Shown: positions 1 to 9,379, counted from the stretch's first letter. The stretch: DNA of 64,000 nt from Tumebacillus lacus (GCF_026410385.1 NZ_JAPMLT010000014.1:62001-126000), one strand, 5' to 3'. The notes: a model not told the origin generated them from the sequence alone. Translations and numbers: made by a program.

Positions 1-1346
1 ACATCACGGCGATCGGCTACGGCTCGCAAGACCCCGCGATGCAAGAGACCTACAACAAATACTGGCCGGCCGACGTCCATGTCATCGGCAAGGACATCGT
101 CCGCTTCCACACGATCTACTGGCCGATCTTCCTGATGGCGCTCGACCTGCCGCTTCCTAAGAAAGTGTTTGGCCACGGCTTCTTCCTCTCCGGCGGGGAT
201 AAAATGTCCAAGTCGAAAGGCAACGTCGTCGACCCGGTACCGCTGATCGACCGCTACGGCCTCGACGCGCTGCGCTATTTCGTCCTGCGCGAAGTGCCGT
301 TCGGCCAAGACGGGACGTTCACCCCGGAGGCGTTCGTCCACCGCGTGAACTCCGACCTCGCCAACGACCTCGGCAATCTGCTCTCCCGCACCGTGGCGAT
401 GATCGAGAAATACAACGACGGCATCATCCCGCAGCGCGGTGAGTCGACCGAGCTCGACCTGACCCTGCAAGCGCTCGCGTCCGACTCGGTCGTGCGCGCT
501 GAAGAGGCGATGGACCGCATGCAGTTCTCGCTGGCGCTGGGGGCTGTGTGGGATCTCGTCTCCCGCACCAACAAATACATCGATGAAAACGCACCGTGGG
601 TGCTGGCGAAGGACGACGCACAAAAGCCGCGCCTCGACACCGTGCTCTATCATCTGGCCGAGTCGCTGCGGGTGTCGGCGATCCTCGTCCAGCCGTTCTT
701 GACCAAGGCTCCGGCGGAGATCTTCCGTCAGCTCGGCGTGGCAGATGCCAGCCTGACCCTGTGGGAGAGCGCGAAAGAATTCGGCGCGCTGCCGGCGGGC
801 GTGAAAGTGGAGAAAGCACCGGCCCTCTTCCCGCGTCTCGATGTGGCGGTGGAAGTGAAGGCGATTGAAGACATGCTGGGAGGTACGACTGTGAACGCTG
901 AAGAAACCACGCAACCGGCTGTGGAAGAGAAACAAGAAGGCAAGCCGGGTCAAGAAACTCCGGACCCGAAAGGCGAGGAGAAACCGGCCGTCGCCGCTGC
1001 CGATGAAAAACCGGAAGGCGTCGCCCTGATCGGCATCGATGATTTTGCGAAAGTCGAGCTGCGCGTGGCGGAAGTCCTCGAGTGTGAGCGCATCCCGAAA
1101 GCGGACCGACTGCTCCTGTTCCAACTGGACCTTGGCACCGAAAAACGCCAAGTCGTCTCCGGCATCGCCAAATACTACGAGCCGGAACAGTTGATCGGCA
1201 AAAAAGTCATTCTCGTCTCCAACCTCAAGCCGGTCAAATTGCGCGGCTACGAGTCGAACGGCATGATCCTCTCCGCATCGGTCGGCGAAGAGCTGTACGT
1301 CACCACCGTGGACGGCCCGATTGCCAACGGCGCGCTGGTGAAATAA
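1..1346 (+). CDS. metG: Methionyl-tRNA synthetase, 3' part (5' end outside window)
   Basis: Charges tRNA-Met with methionine in the cytoplasm. The reading frame is open from base 3, so the gene begins upstream of the window. The visible part holds the end of the Rossmann catalytic core, with the class I signature KMSKS (in [15 protein letters not shown], near base 200). The anticodon-binding helical domain follows. After a Glu/Lys/Pro-rich linker (about bases 895-1010) comes a C-terminal EMAP/Trbp111-type tRNA-binding domain ([20 protein letters not shown]...). This domain order is typical of the Bacillus dimeric enzyme. The stop codon lies 2 bases before tatD, so the two are probably co-transcribed, as in Bacillus. 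Confidence 0.97.
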   Translation, partial: ITAIGYGSQDPAMQETYNKYWPADVHVIGKDIVRFHTIYWPIFLMALDLPLPKKVFGHGFFLSGGDKMSKSKGNVVDPVPLIDRYGLDALRYFVLREVPFGQDGTFTPEAFVHRVNSDLANDLGNLLSRTVAMIEKYNDGIIPQRGESTELDLTLQALASDSVVRAEEAMDRMQFSLALGAVWDLVSRTNKYIDENAPWVLAKDDAQKPRLDTVLYHLAESLRVSAILVQPFLTKAPAEIFRQLGVADASLTLWESAKEFGALPAGVKVEKAPALFPRLDVAVEVKAIEDMLGGTTVNAEETTQPAVEEKQEGKPGQETPDPKGEEKPAVAAADEKPEGVALIGIDDFAKVELRVAEVLECERIPKADRLLLFQLDLGTEKRQVVSGIAKYYEPEQLIGKKVILVSNLKPVKLRGYESNGMILSASVGEELYVTTVDGPIANGALVK

Positions 1347-1348
1347 GC

Positions 1349-2128
1349 ATGACGACGCCGCACCTGTTTGACACACACAGCCACCTGAACTCGCCCAAGT
1401 TCGAGAGCGAACTGCCGCAGTTGATCGAAGCCGCCCGTGCGAACGGCGTGCACAACATCGTCATCCCCGGCTACGACTACGAGTCGAACGTGCGGGCGGT
1501 GGAGATCGCCGAGGCGAACGACGGCATCTACTGCGCGGTGGGCTATCACCCGTGCGACCTGAACGATCTGACCGACGATCACTACCAGCAGTTGTATACG
1601 TGGGCCAAACTCGACTCGGTCGTCGCCATCGGCGAGATCGGCCTCGACTACTACTGGGACACGACGACCAAGGAACTGCAGGATGAAATGTTCCGCAAGC
1701 AGATCGCGATTGCAAAAGACCTGAGCTTGCCGATCGTCATCCATGACCGCGACGCGCACGGCGACATCCTGCGCCTCCTGCAAGAAGAGGACGCCGCCAA
1801 GGTCGGCGGTATCATGCACTGCTTCTCCGGCTCGTGGGAGATGGCGCAGGAATGCATGAAGCTCGGATTTTACATCTCCTTCGGCGGCCCGGTCACCTTC
1901 AAAAACGGCAAACGCCCGGCTGAAGTCGCGGCCAAAATCCCGCTCGACCGCCTGCTCGTCGAAACGGACGCCCCGTACCTGACGCCGGAACCCTATCGCG
2001 GCAAACGCAACGAACCCGCCTATGTCAAGCACGTGGCGGAGAAGATCGCTGCGTTGCGCGAGATGCCGTTTGAGGAGCTGGCAGCGGCGACGACGGCGAA
2101 TGCGAAGACGCTGTTTCGAATCAGCTAA
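1349..2128 (+). CDS. tatD: TatD family metal-dependent DNase
   Basis: A 259-residue TIM-barrel hydrolase of the TatD/YabD family, metal-dependent nucleases thought to act on DNA 3' ends. The N-terminal metal motif is visible as DTHSHLNSP. The central GEIGLDYYWD and VIHDRDAHGDI motifs and the late VETDAPYLTPEPYRGKRNEP motif supply the remaining metal ligands. Length matches the family (about 255-260). It starts 2 bases after metG, the classic metG-tatD pairing. A strong hairpin terminator follows at about 2220-2270. Confidence 0.95.
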   Translation: MTTPHLFDTHSHLNSPKFESELPQLIEAARANGVHNIVIPGYDYESNVRAVEIAEANDGIYCAVGYHPCDLNDLTDDHYQQLYTWAKLDSVVAIGEIGLDYYWDTTTKELQDEMFRKQIAIAKDLSLPIVIHDRDAHGDILRLLQEEDAAKVGGIMHCFSGSWEMAQECMKLGFYISFGGPVTFKNGKRPAEVAAKIPLDRLLVETDAPYLTPEPYRGKRNEPAYVKHVAEKIAALREMPFEELAAATTANAKTLFRIS

Positions 2129-2219
2129 AAAAGAAATGACGAACAAAAGAAGGCGTTCCAGGCAGGTACCGAGCGATGTAGGCTGGAACATCTACTGATA
2201 CGACAGAATGAAATTTTTC

Positions 2220-2270
2220 AGCTTCTGAAACGACAGGATCCCGTATCCGATTCGTTTCAGAAGCTTTTTT
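2220..2270 (+). terminator. Rho-independent terminator after tatD
   Basis: A 14-bp inverted repeat (2220-2233 with 2252-2265, AGCTTCTGAAACGA arm) is followed by a T run at 2266-2270. It closes the metG-tatD unit. Confidence 0.85.
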
Positions 2271-2290
2271 ATTTCCGGTTCAGTAAGTGA

Positions 2291-2333
2291 AAAGGGACGA
2301 TCGCCTCTGCTCAAAAAAGAGAGGGGATCGTCG
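2291..2333 (-). terminator. Terminator of the ilv operon
   Basis: An inverted repeat with arms GACGATC-CCTCT / AGAGG-GATCGTC (2296-2332) lies just beyond the ilvD stop. On the minus strand it runs into CCCTTTTC. The T tail is short, so efficiency is uncertain. Confidence 0.65.
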
Positions 2334-2341
2334 CCCGGCGA

Positions 2342-4006
2342 CTAGTCTACACGCAATACAGCTCCCGTGTTGGCCGAGGTCACCAACTTTGCATAACGCC
2401 CCAGCCAGCCGGATTTGACCTTTTGTTCCGGTTGTTCCCACGCGGCGCGACGCTGTGCCAGCTCCTGCTCGCTCAGTTTCACTTCGATCACGCGCGTCTC
2501 GACATCGATGCTCACCCTGTCCCCGTCGCGCAGCAAGGCTATCGGCCCTCCCGCTGCCGCCTCCGGGGAGATGTGACCGACGGAGATCCCGCGCGATGCG
2601 CCAGAGAAGCGCCCGTCTGTGATCAGCGCCACATCGGCATCCAGCCCCATGCCGGCGATGGCGGCAGTCGGCGCGAGCATCTCCGGCATCCCAGGGCCCC
2701 CTTTCGGTCCTTCGTAGCGGATCACCACCACATCGCCTTTCTGGACACGACCTGCCAAGATGCCGGCCAACGCGTCTTCCTGCGATTCAAACAGGACGCA
2801 AGGGCCTTCGAAGCGAACGACATCGGTCGCGCCGCTTTTGATGATCCCGCCATCGGGCGCGAGGTTGCCTGTCAGAACGCGCAGCCCGCCCTGCTCACTG
2901 TGCGGGTGTTCCAGCGTGCGGATCACCTCCGGATCTTGAATGTCCGCCGCGGCGATGTTTTCACCCAGCGTGTATCCGGTGACTGTCGGCCGGTCGAGAT
3001 GAAGCACGCCAGGTTTCCGGGCCAACTCTTTCAGGATCGCGCTGATGCCGCCTGCCCGATGAATGTCTTCCATATGCCAGTTGGAGGCCGGGCTGACTTT
3101 GCACAGGTGCGGCACGCGGCGCGAGATCTCATCGATGCGCGACATGTCGTACTGGATGCCCGCCTCTTGCGCGATGGCCAGCGTATGCAACACCGTGTTC
3201 GTCGAACCGCCCATCGCCATGTCCAGCGCAAAGGCATCGTCGATCGCCTCACGAGTCACGATGTCACGCGGCTTCAGATCCTGTTCGATCAGCAGTTTCA
3301 ATTTCTCGGCCGCCTGCGCGATCAGCGTCTTGCGCGCCGGATCGGTCGCGAGAATCGAGCCGTTGCCCGGCAGTGCGATGCCCAGCACTTCGCAGAGGCA
3401 GTTCATCGAATTGGCCGTAAACATGCCCGAGCAGGAACCGCAGGAGGGGCAGCCGTGATCCTCGATGTCCTTCAGTTCCTCTTCGGTGATGCGACCCGAC
3501 TGATAGGCGCCGACGCCTTCAAATACAGAGCTGAGGTCGACCACCTGCCCTTTCGACGTCTTCCCGGCCGCCATCGGCCCGCCTGACAGAAAGACGGTCG
3601 GAATGTTGATGCGCATCGCCGCCATCATCATGCCGGGCGTGATCTTGTCACAGTTGGGAATGCAGATCATCCCGTCAAACCAATGGGCGTTGACCACCGT
3701 CTCGACCGAATCGGCGATCAGTTCCCGGCTCGGCAACGAATAGCGCATGCCGATGTGGCCCATCGCGATGCCGTCATCGACACCGATTGTGTTAAATTCG
3801 AACGGAATCATCCCGGCTGCCCGCACCGCTTCCTTGACCAGACGGCCAAATTCGTTCAAATGCATATGACCTGGGATGATCTCGACAAACGAATTGCAGA
3901 TCGCCACAAACGGCTTGTCAAAATCCTCGTCTTTCAGACCGGTTGCCTTCAATAAACTGCGATGCGGCGCTCGGTCGAACCCTTTTTTGATCGTATCGCT
4001 TCTCAT
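2342..4006 (-). CDS. ilvD: Dihydroxy-acid dehydratase
   Basis: Converts 2,3-dihydroxy-isovalerate or -methylvalerate to the 2-keto acid, the third common step of Val/Ile synthesis. The 554 residues match the IlvD/Edd family. Visible motifs are the Fe-S cluster segments [10 protein letters not shown] (about residue 117) and [19 protein letters not shown] (about 186), plus [12 protein letters not shown]-like sequence ([13 protein letters not shown]) and GRFSGASRG near the C-terminus. The start ATG at 4006 has GGAGGGGACA just upstream. It is the last gene of the ilvE-B-N-C-D operon, only 15 bases after ilvC. Confidence 0.97.
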   Translation of the reverse strand: MRSDTIKKGFDRAPHRSLLKATGLKDEDFDKPFVAICNSFVEIIPGHMHLNEFGRLVKEAVRAAGMIPFEFNTIGVDDGIAMGHIGMRYSLPSRELIADSVETVVNAHWFDGMICIPNCDKITPGMMMAAMRINIPTVFLSGGPMAAGKTSKGQVVDLSSVFEGVGAYQSGRITEEELKDIEDHGCPSCGSCSGMFTANSMNCLCEVLGIALPGNGSILATDPARKTLIAQAAEKLKLLIEQDLKPRDIVTREAIDDAFALDMAMGGSTNTVLHTLAIAQEAGIQYDMSRIDEISRRVPHLCKVSPASNWHMEDIHRAGGISAILKELARKPGVLHLDRPTVTGYTLGENIAAADIQDPEVIRTLEHPHSEQGGLRVLTGNLAPDGGIIKSGATDVVRFEGPCVLFESQEDALAGILAGRVQKGDVVVIRYEGPKGGPGMPEMLAPTAAIAGMGLDADVALITDGRFSGASRGISVGHISPEAAAGGPIALLRDGDRVSIDVETRVIEVKLSEQELAQRRAAWEQPEQKVKSGWLGRYAKLVTSANTGAVLRVD

Positions 4007-4021
4007 GCGCTGTCCCCTCCT

Positions 4022-5008
4022 TTACCGCTCGATCCAACTCATCATCTCGCGCAGGCGTGCCCCCACCGTTTCAATCGGATGATGCGCTTCGGCCTGTTTG
4101 ATCGCGTTGTAGGACGGTCGTCCGGCTTGATTTTCCAAGATCCATTTTTTCGCAAACTCACCGCGCTGGATCTCGGCCAGCACGTGTTGCATCTCCCGTT
4201 TCGTCTCGTCCGTCACGATCCGCGAACCGGTCATATAGTCGCCAAACTCCGCCGTGTCGGAGATCGAGTGCCGCATGCGGGACAATCCCCCCTCATACAT
4301 CAGGTCGACGATCAGTTTCAGCTCATGCAGACATTCAAAGTAGGCGATCTCCGGTCGGTACCCCGCTTCGGTCAACGTCTCAAATCCCGCCTTGACCAAT
4401 GCGGTCACGCCGCCGCACAGCACCGCTTGCTCACCGAACAGATCGGTCTCCGTCTCTTCGCGAAACGTCGTCTCGATCACGCCGGCACGGGTGCAGCCGA
4501 TGCCTTTTGCGTAGGCGAGCGCCAGGTCTTTCGCCCGCCCCGTCGCATCCTGATGCACGGCGACCAATCCGGGCACACCCGCCCCTTGCACATACACCCG
4601 GCGCACCAGATGACCCGGGCTCTTGGGTGCCACCATCGCCACATCGACATCTTCCGGCGGTTGGATCTGCCCGAAGTGGATGTTAAAGCCGTGCGAGAAC
4701 AACAACATCTGGCCTTTGCGCAGATGCGGGGCAACCTCCTCCCGATACGTATGGGCCTGACTCTCATCCGGCAGCAGCATCTGCACCACATCGGCCGCTC
4801 TCGTCGCCTCGGCCACCGTCATGACTTCAAACCCGTCTTGTTCAGCCCGTGTCCACGACTTTCCACGACGGAGTCCAACGACGACGCGGACACCCGCATC
4901 GCGCAGATTTTGCGCTTGCGCATGACCTTGCGATCCATACCCGACCACCGCTACCGTTTTCGCTTGCAACAGCCCGAGATCCGCCTGCTGGTCATAGTAC
5001 ATTTCCAT
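4022..5008 (-). CDS. ilvC: Ketol-acid reductoisomerase (class I)
   Basis: NADPH-dependent isomerisation and reduction of acetolactate or acetohydroxybutyrate. The 328-residue size is that of the short class I enzymes. The Rossmann motif [19 protein letters not shown] lies near residue 21, followed by the cofactor-specificity loop VGLRRGKSW. The C-terminal knotted domain carries the metal-site segments [12 protein letters not shown] and [17 protein letters not shown]. It sits 27 bases downstream of ilvN in the ilv operon. Confidence 0.97.
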   Translation of the reverse strand: MEMYYDQQADLGLLQAKTVAVVGYGSQGHAQAQNLRDAGVRVVVGLRRGKSWTRAEQDGFEVMTVAEATRAADVVQMLLPDESQAHTYREEVAPHLRKGQMLLFSHGFNIHFGQIQPPEDVDVAMVAPKSPGHLVRRVYVQGAGVPGLVAVHQDATGRAKDLALAYAKGIGCTRAGVIETTFREETETDLFGEQAVLCGGVTALVKAGFETLTEAGYRPEIAYFECLHELKLIVDLMYEGGLSRMRHSISDTAEFGDYMTGSRIVTDETKREMQHVLAEIQRGEFAKKWILENQAGRPSYNAIKQAEAHHPIETVGARLREMMSWIER

Positions 5009-5035
5009 AATATTAAAACTCCTTTGAATATTATT

Positions 5036-5275
5036 TTAATTCGGAAAATATTCGACCTTGATCACGTCGATCAGCTTGTTCAGTTGTCTGACAAATTGCC
5101 CGCCTGCCCTTTCATCGATCCCGACGACGATGGTCATCTGCGCCATGCCCGGCTCTTCCGGCTTTTGACGGGATGTCAGCGAGACGATGTTGTACCCGCG
5201 CCTGACAAACTGTCCGGTCACCCGCGCCAGAACGCCCGGACGGTCATGGGCGGTGACGAAGATCGATACGCTCAT
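5036..5275 (-). CDS. ilvN: Acetolactate synthase small (regulatory) subunit, short form
   Basis: An ACT-domain regulatory subunit that gives AHAS valine sensitivity. The sequence MSVSIFVTAHDRPGVLARV is the expected ACT start. The ATG at 5275 overlaps the ilvB stop (ATGA), suggesting translational coupling; an in-frame GTG at 5284 is an alternative start. The protein is only about 80 residues, whereas most Firmicute IlvN proteins are about 160-170. It therefore keeps the ACT domain but lacks the second C-terminal domain, resembling IlvM-type short subunits. Confidence 0.9.
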   Translation of the reverse strand: MSVSIFVTAHDRPGVLARVTGQFVRRGYNIVSLTSRQKPEEPGMAQMTIVVGIDERAGGQFVRQLNKLIDVIKVEYFPN

Positions 5276-6987
5276 TCCTCCCACCCCCTCAGCAAGATCT
5301 CATGATTCCCTTTCCCCGGCGGCACCATCGGGAATAAATTCTCTTCTTCCTCGACGAGGAAGTCGACCACCACCGGCCCTGGATGCGCCAACGCTTCGAC
5401 GATCACTTGACGCGCTTCGTCCGGCGTCGTGGCTCGAAGCCCCTTTACCTTGTACGCTTCCGCCACCCGGACAAAATCAGGCGCACCGATCCGCGACTCG
5501 GACAGCCGATTTTCATAGAACATCTTTTGCCATTGGCGCACCATGCCCAAGAAACGGTTGTTGATCACCATCACCTTGACCGGAATGTTTCGTTCGGCGA
5601 CCGTTTGCAATTCCTGAATGTTCATCTGGAACGATGCGTCGCCGGCGATGCAGACCACCGTCGCCTCCGGGACGGCCAGTTGTGCGCCGATCGCAGCCGG
5701 AAACCCAAATCCCATCGTGCCGAGTCCGCCCGAGGTCAGAAACGTGCGCGGTCGTTTGGCGCGGTAAAAATGCGCCGCCCACATCTGATGCTGGCCCACC
5801 TCCGTCGTCACTATCGCCTCCGAGCCGGTCATCTCATTCAGCAGATCGATCACATACTGAGGTTTCAAGCTCGATTCGTCCTGCGAATAGGTCAAAGGAT
5901 GCTCCTGCCCCCACGCCTGTACTTGAGCCAACCAACTCGCGCATGTGCAGGGCGGCGACATCGACCGCAACGCTTGCAACGCCTGTTTGGCATCGGCGAT
6001 GACCGGATAGTCCACCCTCACATTTTTCTCGATCTCAGCGGGATCGATCTCGATGTGCACCTTTTTCGAGTGCGGGGAAAACAGTTCCAGCTTGCCCGTC
6101 ACCCGGTCGTCGAAGCGGACACCGCACGCGATCAGGAGATCGCACTGCTGCACCGCCAGATTGGCCGCATACGTGCCGTGCATCCCGAGCATCCCCAGAA
6201 ACAGCGGATCATCCGGCGGGAAGGCTCCGAGCCCCATCAACGTGGAGACGACCGGAATCCCCGTCTGCCGAGCGAACGCCCGCAGTTCCTCTGATGCTCC
6301 CGCGCTGACAATGCCCCCGCCGATGTAGAGCAACGGACGTTGCGCCTCCGTGATCGCGGCACAGACTCGTTGCAGTTGCAGCGCATCCGGCAGTGTGGGA
6401 GGATGATATCCCGGAATCTCCACTGCCTCCGGGAACACAAAGGGTGCCACTTGGCTCGATACATCCTTGGGGATATCGACCAATACGGGGCCGGGACGTC
6501 CGGTACTCGCGAGATGATACGCTTCGCACAAGACGCGCGGCAGATCTGCCGTCTCTCGCACCTGATAATTGTGTTTGGTGATCGGCATCGTGATCCCGAC
6601 CACATCGGCCTCTTGAAATCCGTCGCGACCGAGCAGCGGAGTGGCTACCTGCCCGGTGATGATCACCAGCGGCGTGGAATCCATAAAGGCATCGGCGATC
6701 CCGGTCACCAGATTGGTCGCGCCAGGTCCTGACGTGGCAAATACGGTCCCTGTGCGTCCGGTCGCCCGCGCATATCCTTCCGCGGCATGGATCGCGCCTT
6801 GCTCATGCCGTGTCAACACATGGTCGATCGAACTGCCGTGCAGCGCATCGTAGATCGGCAAGATCGCCCCGCCCGGATAGCCGAACACCGTCTCGACGCC
6901 CAATCTCTCCATGCATGCGATCACCATCTGCGCTCCTGACATCGTGGTTTGCGCGTGATTTGTGACGTTTGCATTCACAGTCATCAC
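5272..6987 (-). CDS. ilvB: Acetolactate synthase large (catalytic) subunit
   Basis: ThDP-dependent condensation of pyruvate with pyruvate or 2-ketobutyrate, the first step of Val/Leu and second of Ile synthesis. The 571 residues show the full architecture. The N-terminal Pyr domain has the catalytic Glu in RHEQGAIHAAEGYARATG and GYPGGAILPIYD. A middle FAD-type domain follows. The C-terminal PP domain has the ThDP/Mg motif GDASFQMNIQEL...VINN. It lies 18 bases after ilvE and overlaps ilvN by the ATGA junction. Confidence 0.97.
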   Translation of the reverse strand: MMTVNANVTNHAQTTMSGAQMVIACMERLGVETVFGYPGGAILPIYDALHGSSIDHVLTRHEQGAIHAAEGYARATGRTGTVFATSGPGATNLVTGIADAFMDSTPLVIITGQVATPLLGRDGFQEADVVGITMPITKHNYQVRETADLPRVLCEAYHLASTGRPGPVLVDIPKDVSSQVAPFVFPEAVEIPGYHPPTLPDALQLQRVCAAITEAQRPLLYIGGGIVSAGASEELRAFARQTGIPVVSTLMGLGAFPPDDPLFLGMLGMHGTYAANLAVQQCDLLIACGVRFDDRVTGKLELFSPHSKKVHIEIDPAEIEKNVRVDYPVIADAKQALQALRSMSPPCTCASWLAQVQAWGQEHPLTYSQDESSLKPQYVIDLLNEMTGSEAIVTTEVGQHQMWAAHFYRAKRPRTFLTSGGLGTMGFGFPAAIGAQLAVPEATVVCIAGDASFQMNIQELQTVAERNIPVKVMVINNRFLGMVRQWQKMFYENRLSESRIGAPDFVRVAEAYKVKGLRATTPDEARQVIVEALAHPGPVVVDFLVEEEENLFPMVPPGKGNHEILLRGWEE

Positions 6988-7005
6988 TTCCTTTCGGGAT
7001 GGATA

Positions 7006-7905
7006 TCAGATTAATTCAGGAGCCAGCCCCGGCACCTTGACACCGCGCTCTCTCGTCAATTTTCGAAACTCTTCGGTCAGCAGGAGCGTCGTCGCGCCGG
7101 GGGTGCCGTCCCCGATGGTGCGGGAGTCCACGTCGACGACCGCGATCACCTCGGCAGCCGTGCCGGTTAAAAACACCTCGTCGGCCACGTATACATCGTG
7201 GAGCGTAAACGGCTTCTCCTCGCAGGGGATGCCGTGCAGTTCGCACAGCTCCATCACCGCGTTGCGCGTGATCCCTTCGAGCGCGCCCAAGTAGGTCGGC
7301 GGCGTTGTCACTTTTCCGTTTTTGACGAGAAACACGTTGTCGCCCGAACCTTCGCACACATACCCTTCATGGTTGAGCATTAGTGCTTCCAAGACACCAG
7401 CTTGTGCGGCTTCGATCTTGACGAGGATGTTGTTCAGGTAGTTCAAGGACTTGATCTTCGGATTCAGCGCATCCGGCACGTTGCGCCGCGTGGGAACCGT
7501 CACGATCCGCAATCCCCGGTCGTAATTTTCCTGCGGGAACAGTTTTAACTGCTCGGCGATGATGATCACGTTGGCCTGCTTGCAACTTCTCGGGTCCAAG
7601 CCGAGATCGCCGACTCCCCGCGAGACGATGAGCCGGATATACGCATCCGGGTAGCGGTTGACCCGCAGCGTTTCCAAGACGGCCTGTTCCATCTCGTCCG
7701 GTGACATCGGGATCGTCAAGAGGATCGACTTCGCAGACTCATACAGCCGTTTGATGTGCTCGTGCAGGCAAAACACGTTGCCCGCATAGCTGCGAATCCC
7801 CTCAAAGATCCCGTCGCCGTACAGGAACCCGTGGTCATAGACAGACACCACCGCCTTGTGCTTTTCCACAAACTCGCCGTTCAGATAGATCAACTGCTCA
7901 CTCAT
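7006..7905 (-). CDS. ilvE: Branched-chain amino-acid aminotransferase (class IV PLP)
   Basis: Catalyses the final transamination giving Ile, Val and Leu. The 299-residue fold-type IV protein starts MSEQLIYLNGEFV at an ATG preceded by AAGGAGTGGTGGAGA. The frame stays open upstream to 8046, but that part runs through the T-box RNA and is not coding. Motifs: GDGIFEGIRSYAGNVF near residue 30, the PLP lysine in KSLNYLNN around residue 157, and EGSGDNVFLV. It is the first gene of the ilv operon and is controlled by the three upstream T-boxes. Confidence 0.95.
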   Translation of the reverse strand: MSEQLIYLNGEFVEKHKAVVSVYDHGFLYGDGIFEGIRSYAGNVFCLHEHIKRLYESAKSILLTIPMSPDEMEQAVLETLRVNRYPDAYIRLIVSRGVGDLGLDPRSCKQANVIIIAEQLKLFPQENYDRGLRIVTVPTRRNVPDALNPKIKSLNYLNNILVKIEAAQAGVLEALMLNHEGYVCEGSGDNVFLVKNGKVTTPPTYLGALEGITRNAVMELCELHGIPCEEKPFTLHDVYVADEVFLTGTAAEVIAVVDVDSRTIGDGTPGATTLLLTEEFRKLTRERGVKVPGLAPELI

Positions 7906-7949
7906 TCTCCACCACTCCTTGTTTTTTTGTGTTCTTGCAGGGGTCGGGA

Positions 7950-8253
7950 ATAAAAAATTCCCTCGCCCCAGTCTTGGAATCTCTCGTAGGAGAGAATTAT
8001 TCCAAGACTGGGGCGAGGGAATCGCGGTACCACCCAGTTGCTCCATCTTCTCACGAAGATGGACTCTGCGAGTTTTTGAAAAAACTCCGGCCTGATAACG
8101 AAGGCCCTCCGTCGCCCACTACTCGGACGCATCCGCGTCCTTTGGCAGGCAAAGCTCCAAGGTGATTTTCAACGTCGAGATGGTCACCGCCCTCCCAGCC
8201 TAGGGGCAGCTCTCTGACACCAGCGCTCACGTCTACTCTTCCTTTTCTACGCC
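7950..8253 (-). promoter_or_regulatory. T-box leader 3 (gene-proximal), isoleucine-type
   Basis: tRNA-sensing leader of the ilv operon. On the minus strand, stem I begins at about 8253, and the specifier-loop stretch TTGAAAATCACC gives codon ATC (Ile). The T-box core CTGGGTGGTACCGCGA lies at about 8025-8040, its variable base T matching a tRNA discriminator A. A long terminator follows: ATTCCCTCGCCCCAGTCTTG pairs with its complement around a 17-20 nt loop and ends in TTTTTTATT. Uncharged tRNA-Ile should favour antitermination. This terminator differs in sequence and length from those of the two upstream copies. Confidence 0.93.
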
Positions 8254-8269
8254 TTTTATTTGGTTGTCT

Positions 8270-8552
8270 GAAAATAAAAACGCCCCAGTCATCGGAATGC
8301 CGATGACTGGGGCGAGGGGATCGCGGTACCACCCAGTTGCTCCATCTTCTCGCGAACATGGACTCTGTGAGTTTATCAAAAACTCCGGCCTGATAACGAA
8401 GGCCACTCCGTCGCCCACTACTCGAACGCATCCGCGTCCTTTGGTAGGCAAAGCTCCAAGGTGATTTTCAACGTTGAGATGGTCACCGCCCTCCCAGCCT
8501 AGGGGCAGCTCTCTGACACCAGCGCTCACGTCTACTCTTCCTTTTCTACGCC
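8270..8552 (-). promoter_or_regulatory. T-box leader 2 (middle), isoleucine-type
   Basis: Second complete T-box unit, more than 90% identical by eye to leaders 1 and 3. Specifier segment TTGAAAATCACC (ATC, Ile) lies near 8463-8474. The T-box core GGGTGGTACCGCGA is near 8322-8336. The terminator hairpin CGCCCCAGTCATCGG / CCGATGACTGGGGCG is followed by TTTTTATTTT. The copy starts 299 bases upstream of leader 3, so the array has a period of about 300 bases. Confidence 0.93.
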
Positions 8553-8569
8553 TTTTATTTTGTTGTCTG

Positions 8570-8850
8570 AAAATAAAAACGCCCCAGTCATCGATTTTTC
8601 GATGACTGGGGCGAGGGATCGCGGTACCACCCAGTTGTTCCATCTTCTCACGAAGATGGACTCTGCGAGTTTCTCAGAAACTCCGGCCTGTTAACGAAGG
8701 CCACTCCGTCGCCCATTACTCGGACACATCCGCGTCCTTTGGCAGGCAAAGCTCCAAGGTGATTTTCAACATCGAGATGGTCACCGCCCTCCCAGCCTAG
8801 GGGCAGCTCTCTGACACCAGCGCTCACGTCTACTCTTCCTTTTCTACGCC
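8570..8850 (-). promoter_or_regulatory. T-box leader 1 (promoter-proximal), isoleucine-type
   Basis: First transcribed T-box of the tandem array. It has the same stem I sequence as the other two copies: AGAGAGCTGCC distal loop, GGCTGGGAG bulge strand, and specifier ATC in TTGAAAATCACC. The core GGGTGGTACCGCGA is followed by the terminator GCCCCAGTCATCGA / TCGATGACTGGGGC and TTTTTATTTT. The roughly 85 nt of stem I nearest the 5' end look identical in all three copies, which suggests recent duplication or strong constraint. Confidence 0.93.
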
Positions 8851-8905
8851 ACGATATCGAGTGCGATCTGCTCGTTTACAGATCACATCAGGTTTGTTGA
8901 GTTCA

Positions 8906-8934
8906 ATACTAGGCAACTCATAACCGAAAGTCAA
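8906..8934 (-). promoter_or_regulatory. Sigma-A promoter of the ilv operon
   Basis: On the minus strand, -35 TTGACT (8934-8929), a 17-nt spacer and -10 TAGTAT (8911-8906). The start point would fall near 8899, about 50 nt before T-box leader 1, giving an untranslated leader of about 1 kb. Confidence 0.75.
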
Positions 8935-9373
8935 GCCCCTTCGATGAGAATTTTTTTGGTCGGGGTGAATTTTGTATTGGGTACTCCTATTTAACAATAC
9001 GACCAAGAAAGGGAGCGGGGGCTGAGGAATATCATTTAACAGATAAATGCAAACCATACCCTGATAATTGTAGTGTTCTTGTTGTGGAATACTCGAATGA
9101 ATTCACACTTTACTGTAAATGTTTCCGTAACGAATCCTTCCTTTTTTTACTCGTAGGTAATCAAAAATTTGTATGTTAATGAATGACTTGTGCAAAACCC
9201 ACAATGAAAACCGATTGACAAGGGGCTACCTGAAAAAGGTGAACCTCCAGGCTGGGAAGCACAAGGGAGGTCTATTTCTTTTTACATGATCATTCCTTCT
9301 GCCGCATATCTTTCAATTGGAAGGAAATCCTATTCCGACGCACAACTGTAACCCCTTTTTCACAGGATGTTTG
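8935..9373. other. Intergenic region between the divergent ilv operon and SEDS gene
   Basis: No convincing gene is seen in these 440 bases. A weak hairpin (ACCTCC 9243-9248 with GGAGGT 9266-9271, then a T-rich stretch) could be a terminator or remnant RNA, but it matches no RNA family I recognise. The stretch 9058-9200 is AT-rich and featureless. Confidence 0.5.
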
Positions 9374-9379
9374 CTATAA
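9371..9379 (+). promoter_or_regulatory. Extended -10 promoter of the SEDS gene
   Basis: TTTGCTATAAT contains TGN-TATAAT, an extended -10, with no clear -35. It lies about 35 bases before the ATG at 9414, leaving a short leader. Confidence 0.6.

Noticed and set aside
7906-8046. Upstream extension of ilvE to a 346-residue protein
   Set aside because: The extra 47 codons translate the T-box terminator; the ATG at 7905 has an excellent ribosome site and the normal family start.
7902-8643. Overlapping minus-strand open frames repeating FVIRPEF, ELPLGWEGGDHL and similar phrases in several frames
   Set aside because: They lie entirely in the three T-box RNAs; the repetition comes from the RNA repeats, and the frames have no ribosome sites.
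7950-8850. The ~300-base tandem repeats as possible CRISPR or transposon repeats
   Set aside because: The units contain T-box cores, specifier loops and terminators and lead into ilvE; no spacers or transposase.
8830-9057. 75-residue minus-strand open frame
   Set aside because: It covers the ilv promoter and the start of T-box leader 1 and ends in the repeated RNA; no ribosome site.
9243-9290. Possible riboswitch upstream of the SEDS gene
   Set aside because: Only a 6-bp hairpin is visible, before the promoter rather than within the transcript, and no known riboswitch core was recognised.
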